This document shows positions 1-5,746 of a DNA stretch of 7,454 nucleotides, piece after piece; position 1 is the first letter of the stretch, and each line of letters opens with the position of its first letter. Source of the DNA: Phycisphaerales bacterium. Its GTDB lineage: Bacteria; Planctomycetota; Phycisphaerae; Phycisphaerales; UBA1924. The stretch covers positions 1 to 7,454 of the forward strand of contig JALSHW010000319.1 of NCBI GenBank assembly GCA_026982035.1, read 5' to 3'. Below the pieces are notes generated by a model, which saw only the letters and a program-made list of their open reading frames with translations, did no database searches and was not told the origin of the DNA. The position numbers were made by a program, and so were the translations under genes.

Positions 1-2
1 CC

Positions 3-224
3 TCGCTCATCGCCAATATCCTCGTCGTCGCGATCATCACCCTCCGCGCCACCGCCGGCGACAACATCGAATGGCATGCTCGCGATGCCCTCATGGATCA
101 CACCTTCTCCTCGCTCTATACCGGGGCCGGGGCGGTATTTTTGTCGTTTATCTTCTTTGCTTTGACCCCGGCTTTCGGGTTCCACACCGCCATCGCCACC
201 CGCTTTGCCCGTCATATCAAATAG
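3..224 (+). CDS. C-terminal fragment of an unidentified membrane protein (5' end outside window)
   Basis: An open frame enters from the left edge, with codons in phase from base 3, and stops at TAG 222-224, leaving 73 residues. The visible part reads as two hydrophobic, probably membrane-spanning segments. The first, at fragment residues 2-14, contains LIANILVVAIITL. The second, around residues 38-58, contains AGAVFLSFIFFALTPAFGF. A polar, charged loop with NIEWHARDALMD lies between them. The tail ends in basic residues (RFARHIK), which by the positive-inside rule would be cytoplasmic. Codons favour C or G in third position, like the genes downstream, which supports real coding. The product family is not recognisable from this fragment. 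It ends 45 bases before the GlmU-like gene on the same strand, so co-transcription is possible but unproven. Confidence 0.6.
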   Translation, partial: SLIANILVVAIITLRATAGDNIEWHARDALMDHTFSSLYTGAGAVFLSFIFFALTPAFGFHTAIATRFARHIK

Positions 225-255
225 ACTCGTTCTATCAACTCCATCAACGATCGCC

Positions 256-261
256 TACGAT
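256..261 (+). promoter_or_regulatory. Putative -10 hexamer of the GlmU-like gene
   Basis: TACGAT matches the TAnnnT core of a bacterial -10 element and sits 8 bases before the ATG at 270. Transcription would start at or within a few bases of the start codon. No convincing -35 and no purine-rich ribosome-binding site is visible in the 45-base gap after the upstream stop codon. The support is positional, from the matching arrangement at polA and prmC. Confidence 0.3.
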
Positions 262-269
262 TTGCCCAT

Positions 270-1553
270 ATGACTGACACACGCAAATCCATCCTGTTCA
301 ACGATGCCAAAGGCACCTTGAGCCCGCTCAACGACCTCCGCCCGTCCCACGCCATCCGCACCGGCGCGATGACCACCGCCGAGCGGCTCACCCACGCGTT
401 CAATCTTGAGCCCGTCGGGATCGTTGTCCCCAACGCCATCAAAGAACTCGCCGCCGAACATTCAGGCGTTCCGGTCAACGAACCACCGGCTGAAACCGAC
501 GATCAAATCCTCATGATCAATGGCCGATGCCCACTGCCCATCGAAGCCATCGGCACGCTCAAAGTCGGCCAAGTCCTGATCGAAAAAGGCACCAGCGACA
601 TGGTCGCCGTCTGCCTCACCTCCAAGAATGTCGCCAAGCTTTTGTCAGGTGGCAACCCAGAGATGGAAACCGTCGAAGTCGATGACACCGTGCTGATGCG
701 CTCGCCTTGGGACTGGCGTGCCTTCCGTGATCGTTGCCTGAATTATGACCTCAAGGCCATTGCCCAAGGCATGCGTAAGGTTGAAGAGCCCCCCACCGCC
801 GTGATGATCCTCGGAGAACATGGCGTGGCCATCCACCCAGACGCTGAGGTCATGCCCGGAGTCATCCTCAACTCTGAACTGGGCCCCATCGTCATCGAAG
901 AAAACGCGACGATCCGCCCCGGTTCAATCATCACAGGCCCGGCGTACATCGGACCGGGCACCACCGTCCTGGAACAATCCAACATCAAACCCAACACCGC
1001 CATCGGCCCGGTCTGCAAAGTCGCCGGCGAAATCGGCGGCACGATCTTCCAGGGCTACGCCAACAAAGCCCACGCCGGTCATCTCGGCGACAGTTGGATC
1101 GGCGAATGGGTTAATCTTGGGGCCGACACGACCAACTCAAATCTCCTCAACACCTACGCCGAGGTCAACGCGCGGGCCACCAAAGATTCCAAGATGCAAA
1201 AAACCGGCCAGACCTTCCTTGGTGTGACGATGGGCGACCACGCCAAGACCGCCATCGGCACCCGCATCATGACCGGCGCGATCGTCGGCACCGGCGTCAT
1301 GTACGCCGCCAGCAACGCCATGTCAGGCACCATCGACGCCTTCGCCTGGATCACCGACGCCGGCGAAAAATCCTTCCGGCTCGGCAAGTTCGTTGACATT
1401 TCCATGTCCGTCATGGGCCGAAGAGGCATCACCCAATCGCAGGCGTACTCGCGGCGGCTGACCATCCTCCACGAACAGGTGACCGGCGTGAACTCAGGAT
1501 TGAACTGGCCGGGGAAACCGATGGAGCATCTGGCAAACCAAACCGAGTCTTGA
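270..1553 (+). CDS. Alternative GlmU-like sugar-nucleotide nucleotidyltransferase / left-handed beta-helix acyltransferase
   Basis: The 427-residue protein matches the plan of the alternative bacterial GlmU family, best known in Bacteroidetes: a divergent sugar nucleotidyltransferase domain (about residues 5-170) fused to hexapeptide-repeat acyltransferase coils (about 180-400). In the N-terminal part ILFND at 8-12 and LRPSHAIR at 23-30 correspond to the family's FDD and TRPxxxLR motifs, and LMINGRCPLP (81-90) to its substrate-pocket segment. The classical GxGTR loop is absent, as expected for this family. Hexapeptide turns include AEVMPGVIL, ATIRPGSII and AYIGPGTTV. The segment AHAGHLGDSWIGEWVNLGAD (267-286) aligns with the acetyl-transfer site of classical GlmU, placing H268 at the catalytic histidine. 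The likely role is making UDP-GlcNAc or a related activated sugar for the envelope; the exact substrate is not shown. ATG 270 is the first good start and gives the expected N-terminal motif. No Shine-Dalgarno is present. Confidence 0.85.
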   Translation: MTDTRKSILFNDAKGTLSPLNDLRPSHAIRTGAMTTAERLTHAFNLEPVGIVVPNAIKELAAEHSGVPVNEPPAETDDQILMINGRCPLPIEAIGTLKVGQVLIEKGTSDMVAVCLTSKNVAKLLSGGNPEMETVEVDDTVLMRSPWDWRAFRDRCLNYDLKAIAQGMRKVEEPPTAVMILGEHGVAIHPDAEVMPGVILNSELGPIVIEENATIRPGSIITGPAYIGPGTTVLEQSNIKPNTAIGPVCKVAGEIGGTIFQGYANKAHAGHLGDSWIGEWVNLGADTTNSNLLNTYAEVNARATKDSKMQKTGQTFLGVTMGDHAKTAIGTRIMTGAIVGTGVMYAASNAMSGTIDAFAWITDAGEKSFRLGKFVDISMSVMGRRGITQSQAYSRRLTILHEQVTGVNSGLNWPGKPMEHLANQTES

Positions 1554-1560
1554 TTCTTCC

Positions 1561-1665
1561 GGGTGCCACTACTCGCATTCTTATGCGCAGTAGTGTCTTA
1601 GAAGCACCTGCTTTACTGAATAGTAAAAAACACTACTGCGCCGAAGACGGCGAGTAGTGGCACCC
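1561..1665. repeat. REPIN-like palindromic element 1 (two inverted REP-like units)
   Basis: The element starts 7 bases after the stop of the GlmU-like gene. Its ends are a perfect 16-bp inverted repeat, GGGTGCCACTACTCGC at 1561-1576 against 1650-1665. A second perfect inverted repeat of 12 bp lies inside (1585-1596 against 1630-1641). Each end is also a hairpin by itself. The left one (1567-1595) pairs CACTACT with AGTAGTG and CGCAT with ATGCG, leaving one bulged C and a TCTT loop. The right one (1631-1659) is the reverse complement of the CG-tipped version (CGCCG/CGGCG, loop AAGA). The spacer holds a small hairpin, TTTACT-GAAT-AGTAAA (1612-1627). Paired inverted REP units about 100 bp long are the defining form of REPINs. 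No T-run follows, so it is not a classical intrinsic terminator, though it could stabilise or end the upstream mRNA. Confidence 0.9.
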
Positions 1666-1723
1666 TCATTCGTTGAATGCCGTCACAATACAAATTCATA
1701 GCCCATCCCCCCAATTCCCCCCC

Positions 1724-1729
1724 TATCCT
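1724..1729 (+). promoter_or_regulatory. Putative -10 hexamer of polA, leaderless arrangement
   Basis: TATCCT ends exactly 6 bases before GTG 1736. If it is a -10 element, the first transcribed base would be about the G of the start codon, giving a leaderless mRNA. The bases before the GTG are pyrimidine-rich and contain no Shine-Dalgarno. No -35 match is seen at 16-18 bases. The prmC start shows the same hexamer-to-GTG spacing. Confidence 0.4.
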
Positions 1730-1735
1730 CCGACT

Positions 1736-4642
1736 GTGAAAACACTCTACCTCATCGACGGCTTCGCCCAGTTCTTTCGCGCATACCACGCGATTCGCAC
1801 ACCCATGTCCTCGCCCGTCACCGGCGAACCCACCAACATGACCTACGGCTTCGTCGGCATGCTCCTCAAACTCCTCCGCAATGATGGCTCACACCTCCAA
1901 TCCGACGGCAAGGTCAGCTACCTCGCCGTCGCACTCGATGTCGGAGGCGACCAAGGCACCTTCCGCACGCAAATGTATCCCGCATACAAGGCCAACCGCG
2001 ACGCGCCGCCTGAGGACCTGATGCCACAGGTGGAGCGGGCTCTTGCGCTGCTCAAAGAAATCGGCGTGCCGGTGATTGGGTGCGAAGGGTTTGAGGCCGA
2101 CGATGTGCTGGCGACCATCGCGACGGATTTTTCGAGCAAACACCCCGATGTCCGCGTCCGAATCATCAGCAAAGACAAAGACCTCAAACAACTTCTCGGC
2201 GAGGGCACGCCACCGACCGAGATGTACGATCTGCACAAAGATGAACTCATCACCGAAGCCACCTTGATGGACGATCTCGGCATCCGTCCTGACCAGATGA
2301 TCGACTTGTTGACGCTCATGGGCGACACCGCCGACAACATCCCCGGCGTGATGGGCATCGGAATCAAGACCGCCGCCAAGTTGCTCGTTGAGTTTGGCGA
2401 CCTCCCCGCCGTCCTCGCTGCTGCTGATGATGGCACCATCAAAGGCAAACGCCGCGAGAACTTGATTGCCAGTAAGGAACTGTTGCCACTGAGCAAAGAC
2501 CTCGTCACGCTTCGGCATGATGTGCCGATTGAGCTTGATCTTGATGAAGCGGCCGTCGAGAAGATCGAACTCGACAAACTCATCCCCATCTGCAAAGAAC
2601 TCGGCTTCAACCGTTATCAGGATGATCTCAAATCCATGCTTGGCTTAGAGACTGCAATAGAAGCACCAAAGAAAGAAGCCGCCGACTCTGGCATGGGCGG
2701 ATTTGGATCGTTGTTTGATCAAGTTTCAACCGACTCGCCGACCATCAATGGCCACTACACCACCGTCCAAACCCAAGCCGACCTTGATGCCATGCTCAAA
2801 GAAATCAAGGGCGCCGAGTTGCTGGCCGTCGATACGGAGACGACCAACATCCGCCCCATGCTCGCCAAGCTTGCGGGCGTTTCGATCTCGAACAAAGCTG
2901 GTACCGGCTACTACATTCCGTGTCTTGCACCCGATGACGACGAACACCTTGATACTGAAACCGTTGTCGCCGCGCTCAAGCTGATTCTTGAGGATGATTC
3001 GATTGGCAAGGTTGGGCACAACTTGAAATACGACCTGACCGTTCTCCACAACGCCGGCATTGATTTGCGTGGCCATCTTCCAACAACCAACCACCCAACC
3101 GCAGGCGACACCATGATCGCCAGTTTCATCATCGACTCGTCGCGTTCAAGTCATTCGATGGACAACCTTGCACTCGCCTTCCTCGACCGCACCAACATCT
3201 CGATCAAAGATTTGATTGGCAAGGGCAAAAACCAGCGAACTTTCGATCAGGTTCCGCTGTCACAAGCCGGGCCATACGCTGCGGAGGATGCGGATGTGAC
3301 GATCCAACTCAACGAGATTCTCAGTACACAACTCGCCAAAGAACCCACCCTCACCAATCTCTACCAAGACATCGAAATGCCCTTGGTCGATGTCCTGGCC
3401 ACCCTTGAACGCAACGGCGTGATCGTCGACCGCGACGAACTCGGCAAGCAAGAACTCCGGATCCAGAAACGCATCGACGAACTCATCGAAGAGATCAATA
3501 CCGAATCCAAAGAAGCCATTGGCCGAACCTTCGATCTCAACAGCCCCAAACAACTCTCCGCGGCCCTCTTCAACAAACCCGACTGTGAATCCGGCGACGA
3601 ACCCGAAGGGCTCGGCATCAAGCCCGTCAAAAAAACCAAAACAGGATTCTCCACCGACGCCGAAGTCCTCGACAAACTCGCACTCGATCCCGACATCGAA
3701 ACACCCATCCCAACGCTCATCCTCGAATACCGTCAACTCACCAAACTCGTTTCGACCTATCTCAAAGCGTTGGCCGAGGACATCAACCCAAGCACCAAAC
3801 GCATCCACGCGAGTTTCCACCAGACCGGCACTTCGACTGGTCGGCTCAGTTCCTCCGATCCCAACCTCCAAAACATCCCCATCCGCTCTGACATCGGACG
3901 CGAAATCCGCAAGGCCTTCGTCGCCCCCCCAAAGTGTCAACTGATCACCGCCGACTATTCACAAATTGAACTCCGCATCCTGGCGCACCTTTCCCAAGAC
4001 CCCGCCCTCATCGCCGCCTTTGAAGCCGGCGAAGACATCCACCAAGCCGTCGCCGCCCAAATCAACAATGTCCCGCTCGATCAAGTGACCAAAGAACAAC
4101 GCTCCGGCGCAAAGATGGTCAACTTCGGAATCGTCTATGGCGTCACCCCCTACGGACTCGCCCGCCGCCTCAAAATCTCAAACACCGAGGCCGCGACCAT
4201 CATCGACGACTACAAAACAAAATTCGCCAACATCACCTCCTTCCTCAACGAATGCGTCAGTTTCGCCCAGACCCATGGTTATGTCGAAACCATGATGGGC
4301 CGCCGCCGACCGATCAACAACATCGAAGAACGCAACCCACAACGCCGGGCTCTTGCCGAGCGCGTTGCCATCAACTCGGTCGTCCAGGGCTCAGCCGCCG
4401 ATCTCATCAAGATCGCGATGATCGACCTCCACAACGACATCACCGCCGCCAAAGCCGGCACTCCACTCCATGACACGAAAATGATCCTCCAAATCCACGA
4501 CGAACTCGTCTTTGAGACTCCAGACGACAAGGTGGAGGCCGCATTGCCCTTGATCATCGCCCGCATGGAGGACGCCATGAACCTCAAAGTGCCCCTCAAG
4601 GTCGACGCCCAAGTCTCCAAAGACTGGTTCGGCGGCAAATAA
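1736..4642 (+). CDS. polA: DNA polymerase I (5' nuclease, 3'-5' exonuclease and polymerase domains)
   Basis: Family A DNA polymerase of 968 residues from GTG 1736, acting in Okazaki-fragment processing and repair synthesis. The 5' nuclease domain (1-300) has LIDG at 6-9, TFR followed by YPAYKANR (81-88), GFEADD (118-123), SKDKDL (145-150) and GDTADNIPGV (196-205). The 3'-5' exonuclease (about 340-540) is intact: D366/E368 in VDTETT, N429/D433 in GHNLKYD, Y514/D518 in YAAED, so proofreading is expected. The polymerase has TGTSTGRLSSSDPNLQNIPI (697-716), motif A with D740 (TADYSQIELR), motif B with R789, K793, F797 and Y801, and motif C HDE at 921-923. F797 corresponds to E. coli F762. The open frame extends 21 codons upstream to TTG 1673, but those residues are proline-rich and unlike the family, whereas GTG begins MKTLYLIDG as expected. 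Repeat elements lie on both sides. Confidence 0.97.
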   Translation: MKTLYLIDGFAQFFRAYHAIRTPMSSPVTGEPTNMTYGFVGMLLKLLRNDGSHLQSDGKVSYLAVALDVGGDQGTFRTQMYPAYKANRDAPPEDLMPQVERALALLKEIGVPVIGCEGFEADDVLATIATDFSSKHPDVRVRIISKDKDLKQLLGEGTPPTEMYDLHKDELITEATLMDDLGIRPDQMIDLLTLMGDTADNIPGVMGIGIKTAAKLLVEFGDLPAVLAAADDGTIKGKRRENLIASKELLPLSKDLVTLRHDVPIELDLDEAAVEKIELDKLIPICKELGFNRYQDDLKSMLGLETAIEAPKKEAADSGMGGFGSLFDQVSTDSPTINGHYTTVQTQADLDAMLKEIKGAELLAVDTETTNIRPMLAKLAGVSISNKAGTGYYIPCLAPDDDEHLDTETVVAALKLILEDDSIGKVGHNLKYDLTVLHNAGIDLRGHLPTTNHPTAGDTMIASFIIDSSRSSHSMDNLALAFLDRTNISIKDLIGKGKNQRTFDQVPLSQAGPYAAEDADVTIQLNEILSTQLAKEPTLTNLYQDIEMPLVDVLATLERNGVIVDRDELGKQELRIQKRIDELIEEINTESKEAIGRTFDLNSPKQLSAALFNKPDCESGDEPEGLGIKPVKKTKTGFSTDAEVLDKLALDPDIETPIPTLILEYRQLTKLVSTYLKALAEDINPSTKRIHASFHQTGTSTGRLSSSDPNLQNIPIRSDIGREIRKAFVAPPKCQLITADYSQIELRILAHLSQDPALIAAFEAGEDIHQAVAAQINNVPLDQVTKEQRSGAKMVNFGIVYGVTPYGLARRLKISNTEAATIIDDYKTKFANITSFLNECVSFAQTHGYVETMMGRRRPINNIEERNPQRRALAERVAINSVVQGSAADLIKIAMIDLHNDITAAKAGTPLHDTKMILQIHDELVFETPDDKVEAALPLIIARMEDAMNLKVPLKVDAQVSKDWFGGK

Positions 4643-4654
4643 TCTCCTGATTCC

Positions 4655-4760
4655 GGGTGCCACTACTCGCCGTCTTCGGCGCAGTAGTGTCTTTGAAAGA
4701 CGATGACTATTGGCACCAACCAAGACACTACTGCGCATAAGAATGCGAGTAGTGGCACCC
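4655..4760. repeat. REPIN-like palindromic element 2 (inverted copy of element 1)
   Basis: The element begins 12 bases after the polA stop. It has the same 16-bp terminal inverted repeat (4655-4670 against 4745-4760) and a perfect 15-bp inner one, GCGCAGTAGTGTCTT at 4679-4693 against 4722-4736. The left hairpin (4661-4689) is CG-tipped with a TCTT loop. The right hairpin (4726-4754) is the reverse complement of the AT-tipped form. This order is the reverse of element 1, so the two are inverted relative to each other. Outside the inner arms the spacer is largely different from that of element 1. It contains the short palindrome GTCTTTGAAAGAC (4689-4701) and a decayed third half-unit (4697-4717). 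The flanking bases TGATT (4649-4653) and AATCA (4761-4765) are also complementary. Confidence 0.9.
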
Positions 4761-4801
4761 AATCATTCTCCTTTTTACAGACGCACTTGCACATGATCGG
4801 G

Positions 4802-4807
4802 TACACT
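4802..4807 (+). promoter_or_regulatory. Putative -10 hexamer of prmC, leaderless arrangement
   Basis: TACACT ends exactly 6 bases before GTG 4814, the same spacing as at polA, which predicts transcription starting at the start codon. There is no purine-rich ribosome-binding site. TTTACA at 4774-4779 and TTGCAC at 4787-4792 were considered as -35 boxes, but their spacers (22 and 9 bases) do not fit. Confidence 0.4.
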
Positions 4808-4813
4808 TGTGTC

Positions 4814-5743
4814 GTGCCCCAATCAACCAACCAATCCTGGACCACCCGAGGCCTGCTCGCATGGATGAACAACGCGTTCGAAAAGAACGACCTCGACTCC
4901 CCACGCCGTATGGCCGAGATGCTCATGGCCCATGTCCTGGGCGTTGAACGACTCAAACTCTACATGGATCAAGACCGCCCCGCCTCACCACTGGAACGCG
5001 ACCAACTCCGCGGGCTCGTCAAACGCGCCCTCGATCATGAACCCATCCAATACCTCGTCGGCGAAGAATCATTCTTTACGATGCGGTTCAAGGTTGATCC
5101 GCGCGTCCTCATCCCAAGGCCATCAACCCAAACCATCGTCGAAGAAGTCCTCCAACACGCCCGAAAGAATCCAGACGACAACACGCTCCGCGATTCCGAC
5201 GCTGGTCGAGGCATTATGATCGCCGACATTTGTACGGGGAGCGGGTGCATCGCCGCGGCCCTTGCCAAGCACCTGCCCGGTGCTCGCATCATTGCAAGCG
5301 ACATCTCCCAAGACGCCCTCGATTGTGCCAAAGAAAACATCGAACTCCACGACTTCATTGATCGCATCGAGCTTGTGCAAGGACACCTCCTCGAACCCAT
5401 CGAAAACCACCCCGTCGCTGGCAGTGCCGGAGCGTTGCGATACCTCGTCAGCAACCCGCCTTATATTCCAGACTCTGAGTGGGAAGCCGTCGAAGCCAAT
5501 GTCAAAAACCACGAGCCCACACTGGCACTCCGCGCAAAGGACGACGGCATGGAGTTTGTCTCGCCGCTCATCGAACGCGGCCCGGTGCTGCTTTCATCGG
5601 GCGGTTTGCTCCTGATCGAACTGGCATCAATCCGTGCCCCACAAGCACTCGACCTGGCAACCAACCACCCCGACCTCACCCAAGCCCACATCGCCAAAGA
5701 CTCTGACGGGCTTGACCGCGTACTCATCGCCACTAAAATTTAA
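4814..5743 (+). CDS. prmC: Peptide chain release factor N5-glutamine methyltransferase
   Basis: Cytoplasmic SAM-dependent enzyme that methylates the glutamine of the GGQ motif in release factors RF1/RF2, raising peptide-release efficiency. From GTG 4814 it is 309 residues, close to the family norm. A helical substrate-recognition domain (about 1-90) includes SPRRMAEMLMAHVLG (29-43). VLIPRPSTQ (98-106) is the linker motif, usually RP[ED]TE, so the family acidic residues are S104 and Q106 here. The Rossmann fold has motif I DICTGSGCIA (138-147), the acidic end of beta-2 at D163 (ASDIS), and the catalytic NPPY at 214-217, followed by HEPTLALRAKDDGM (233-246). The frame can be extended to ATG 4793 or to ATG 4703, but the latter lies inside repeat element 2 and adds no conserved residues. 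GTG 4814 fits both family length and the promoter-like hexamer. It ends 3 bases from the convergent signalling gene. Confidence 0.93.
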   Translation: MPQSTNQSWTTRGLLAWMNNAFEKNDLDSPRRMAEMLMAHVLGVERLKLYMDQDRPASPLERDQLRGLVKRALDHEPIQYLVGEESFFTMRFKVDPRVLIPRPSTQTIVEEVLQHARKNPDDNTLRDSDAGRGIMIADICTGSGCIAAALAKHLPGARIIASDISQDALDCAKENIELHDFIDRIELVQGHLLEPIENHPVAGSAGALRYLVSNPPYIPDSEWEAVEANVKNHEPTLALRAKDDGMEFVSPLIERGPVLLSSGGLLLIELASIRAPQALDLATNHPDLTQAHIAKDSDGLDRVLIATKI

Positions 5744-5746
5744 TCT

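Noticed and set aside
71..277. 68-codon plus-strand open frame near the left edge
   Set aside because: It overlaps the membrane-protein fragment in another frame, is rich in Cys/His/Pro, and runs past the next gene's start. The frame ending at 224 has the coherent hydrophobic pattern.
1561..1665. Classical intrinsic terminator
   Set aside because: The hairpins are strong but no T-tract directly follows. In element 2 the nearest T5 run (4772-4776) is 12 bases beyond the element.
1727..1731. CCTCC just before the polA start as a ribosome-binding feature
   Set aside because: It is the anti-Shine-Dalgarno sequence rather than its complement, so it cannot pair with 16S rRNA. It is better explained by the -10-like hexamer and the C-rich stretch.
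2020..2110. Local shift in polA to GTG/CTG/GGG-type codons
   Set aside because: The shift is short, and the encoded residues are standard conserved 5' nuclease sequence, so transfer or recombination is not supported.
1889..2610. Minus-strand open frames of 209 and 230 codons inside polA
   Set aside because: They lie opposite the conserved 5' nuclease domain, have low-complexity compositions and show no recognisable motif.
3260..3940. Minus-strand 226-codon open frame inside polA
   Set aside because: It is antisense to the polymerase-domain start, its composition is skewed to Gly/Phe/Glu/Asp, and it has no independent promoter or motif.
1561..4760. CRISPR array
   Set aside because: The repeated units are palindromic doublets in two places 3 kb apart, with no regular direct repeats and spacers and no cas genes.
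1561..4760. Composite transposon carrying polA
   Set aside because: No transposase gene or target-site duplication is visible, and polA is a housekeeping gene with base composition similar to its neighbours.
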